This document shows positions 5,469-6,180 of a DNA stretch of 6,180 nt, one piece after another; within the stretch, counting starts at the first letter, position 1, and the number at the start of each line of letters is the position of its first letter. The DNA is from Desulfobacteraceae bacterium (lineage in GTDB: Bacteria > Desulfobacterota > Desulfobacteria > Desulfobacterales > Desulfobacteraceae). Location: contig DAOWDR010000124.1 in the NCBI GenBank assembly GCA_030638935.1, forward strand, positions 1 to 6,180, read 5' to 3'. The position numbers and the translations under genes are program-made. The notes under the pieces were generated by a model that had not been told where the DNA came from, ran no database searches, and was given only the letters and a program-made list of their open reading frames with translations.

Positions 5469-6180
5469 ATGAAAAAAATAGTTGAAATCATTTTGATATT
5501 AGGCTTTAGCACCTCCCTTTGCCTGGCAGGCAATCCCAGTGGTGTCACCTCTTTGATTGAGGAATCCAGGCAGGGAGACACCAGGGCCATGTGCGATCTG
5601 GCCCTGGCCTATTACCATGGCCATGGGGTTTTAAAAGACCCGTTCAAAGCAAAATGCTGGGTTAAAAAAGCCCATGATCTTGGGTCAAAGCGGGCCGGAA
5701 AAATTTGGGAGAACCTTTCCCTGTGGCAGTATTCCGGTAAATGTGATTTTTCTTTTGATGACGAAAAAAGGCCTCAATATCAGTCCGGGGAACTGTATCG
5801 GGAACCTGTCACTGGTATCTCCTTTGTCTGGGTGGCCGGGGGATGTTTTTCCATGGGATGTCATGGGAATGCCGGCAGGTGTGGAAAGGATGAGAAACCA
5901 GCCCACAGGGTCTGTTTGGACGGATTCTGGATGGGGGTTTTTGAAGTAACCCAGGGTCAATGGGAATCAATTATGGGAACCAATCCCTCCCGTTTTAGCC
6001 TGGGTCCGGATTATCCGGTGGAAAGGGTTTCCTTTGAAGATGTTCGCATATTTATCAATATGCTGAAAGCAGAAGCCAAGCTGGTATTTTCTCTCCCCAC
6101 GGAAGCCCAGTGGGAGTATGCCTGTAGAGACAGGGGGCATAAAAAACCCTATCCCTGGGGGAGGGATTCCCATCGTCCCC
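5469..6180 (+). CDS. Exported Sel1-repeat / SUMF1-type (formylglycine-generating enzyme family) protein, 3' partial
   Basis: The frame runs open from ATG 5469 to the window edge, giving 237 residues with no stop. Residues 1-20 are a signal peptide (two lysines, a hydrophobic core, likely signal peptidase I cleavage after CLA), so the protein is probably periplasmic or secreted. Residues about 37-72 form one Sel1-like repeat (ALAYYHGHGVLKDPFKAKCWVKKAHDLG). From about 113 the FGE-sulfatase (SUMF1) domain starts: GISFVWVAGGCFSMG, DEKPAHRVCLDGFWMGVFEVTQGQW (141-165), MGTNPSRF, YPVERVSFEDV, LPTEAQWEYACR (209-220) and PYPWG. True formylglycine-generating enzymes oxidise a cysteine of sulfatases, but many family members are of unknown or other function (for example NirV- and PvdO-like). 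The catalytic C-terminal region is outside the window, so activity cannot be judged. Cysteines 126, 131, 138 and 149 cluster at the domain's start, which might form disulfides in the periplasm. It is divergent from rubrerythrin; no functional link is evident. Confidence 0.85.
   Translation, partial: MKKIVEIILILGFSTSLCLAGNPSGVTSLIEESRQGDTRAMCDLALAYYHGHGVLKDPFKAKCWVKKAHDLGSKRAGKIWENLSLWQYSGKCDFSFDDEKRPQYQSGELYREPVTGISFVWVAGGCFSMGCHGNAGRCGKDEKPAHRVCLDGFWMGVFEVTQGQWESIMGTNPSRFSLGPDYPVERVSFEDVRIFINMLKAEAKLVFSLPTEAQWEYACRDRGHKKPYPWGRDSHRP

Noticed and set aside
5674..5960. 91-codon frames on both strands in the right-hand region, and a minus-strand frame at 5967-6173
   Set aside because: They are shadows of the open SUMF1-type gene that starts at 5469 and runs off the window; that frame alone gives coherent domain motifs.
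1..6180. Mobile element, CRISPR array, tRNA or riboswitch
   Set aside because: I saw no transposase, integrase, terminal repeats, regularly spaced repeats, cloverleaf or known aptamer core anywhere in the window.

Overview
The window looks like a chromosomal core-gene segment of an anaerobic Gram-negative bacterium, most likely a sulfate-reducing member of Desulfobacterota (Desulfobacteraceae-like). This is inferred from a Desulfovibrio-type rubrerythrin, a BamD outer-membrane lipoprotein (so a diderm), a four-cysteine bL28, and a single full-length Rel-type (p)ppGpp enzyme. Base composition looks moderate and even throughout. I see no mobile element, CRISPR array, tRNA or rRNA.

Layout: (1) Positions 1-2146, plus strand: a bifunctional (p)ppGpp synthetase/hydrolase that lacks only its first few residues at the window edge. 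(2) Positions 2147-2246: a hairpin with T-runs on both sides, serving as a shared terminator for two convergent genes. (3) Minus strand, read right to left: rubrerythrin (5227-4652), then a leader with a long nested hairpin and a strong promoter, then thioredoxin (4455-4129), thioredoxin reductase (4116-3196), BamD (3193-2525) and ribosomal protein bL28 (2441-2247). trxA, trxB and bamD are very tightly packed (12 and 2 nt apart) and look like one operon. rpmB has its own promoter but may also receive read-through. (4) Positions 5228-5468: a divergent regulatory region. (5) From 5469 to the right edge, plus strand: the first 237 residues of an exported protein with a Sel1-like repeat and a formylglycine-generating-enzyme (SUMF1-type) domain, cut by the window end.

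Together the minus-strand genes combine peroxide defence (rubrerythrin), cytoplasmic disulfide reduction (TrxA/TrxB), envelope assembly (BamD) and translation (bL28), next to the stringent-response enzyme. Most of this is ordinary core genome. The parts most worth a second look are the truncated Sel1/SUMF1 exported protein, the nested hairpin between rubrerythrin and trxA, the palindrome over the trxA -35 box, and the trxA stop codon embedded in an ideal Shine-Dalgarno for trxB. I found no convincing novel multi-gene system.
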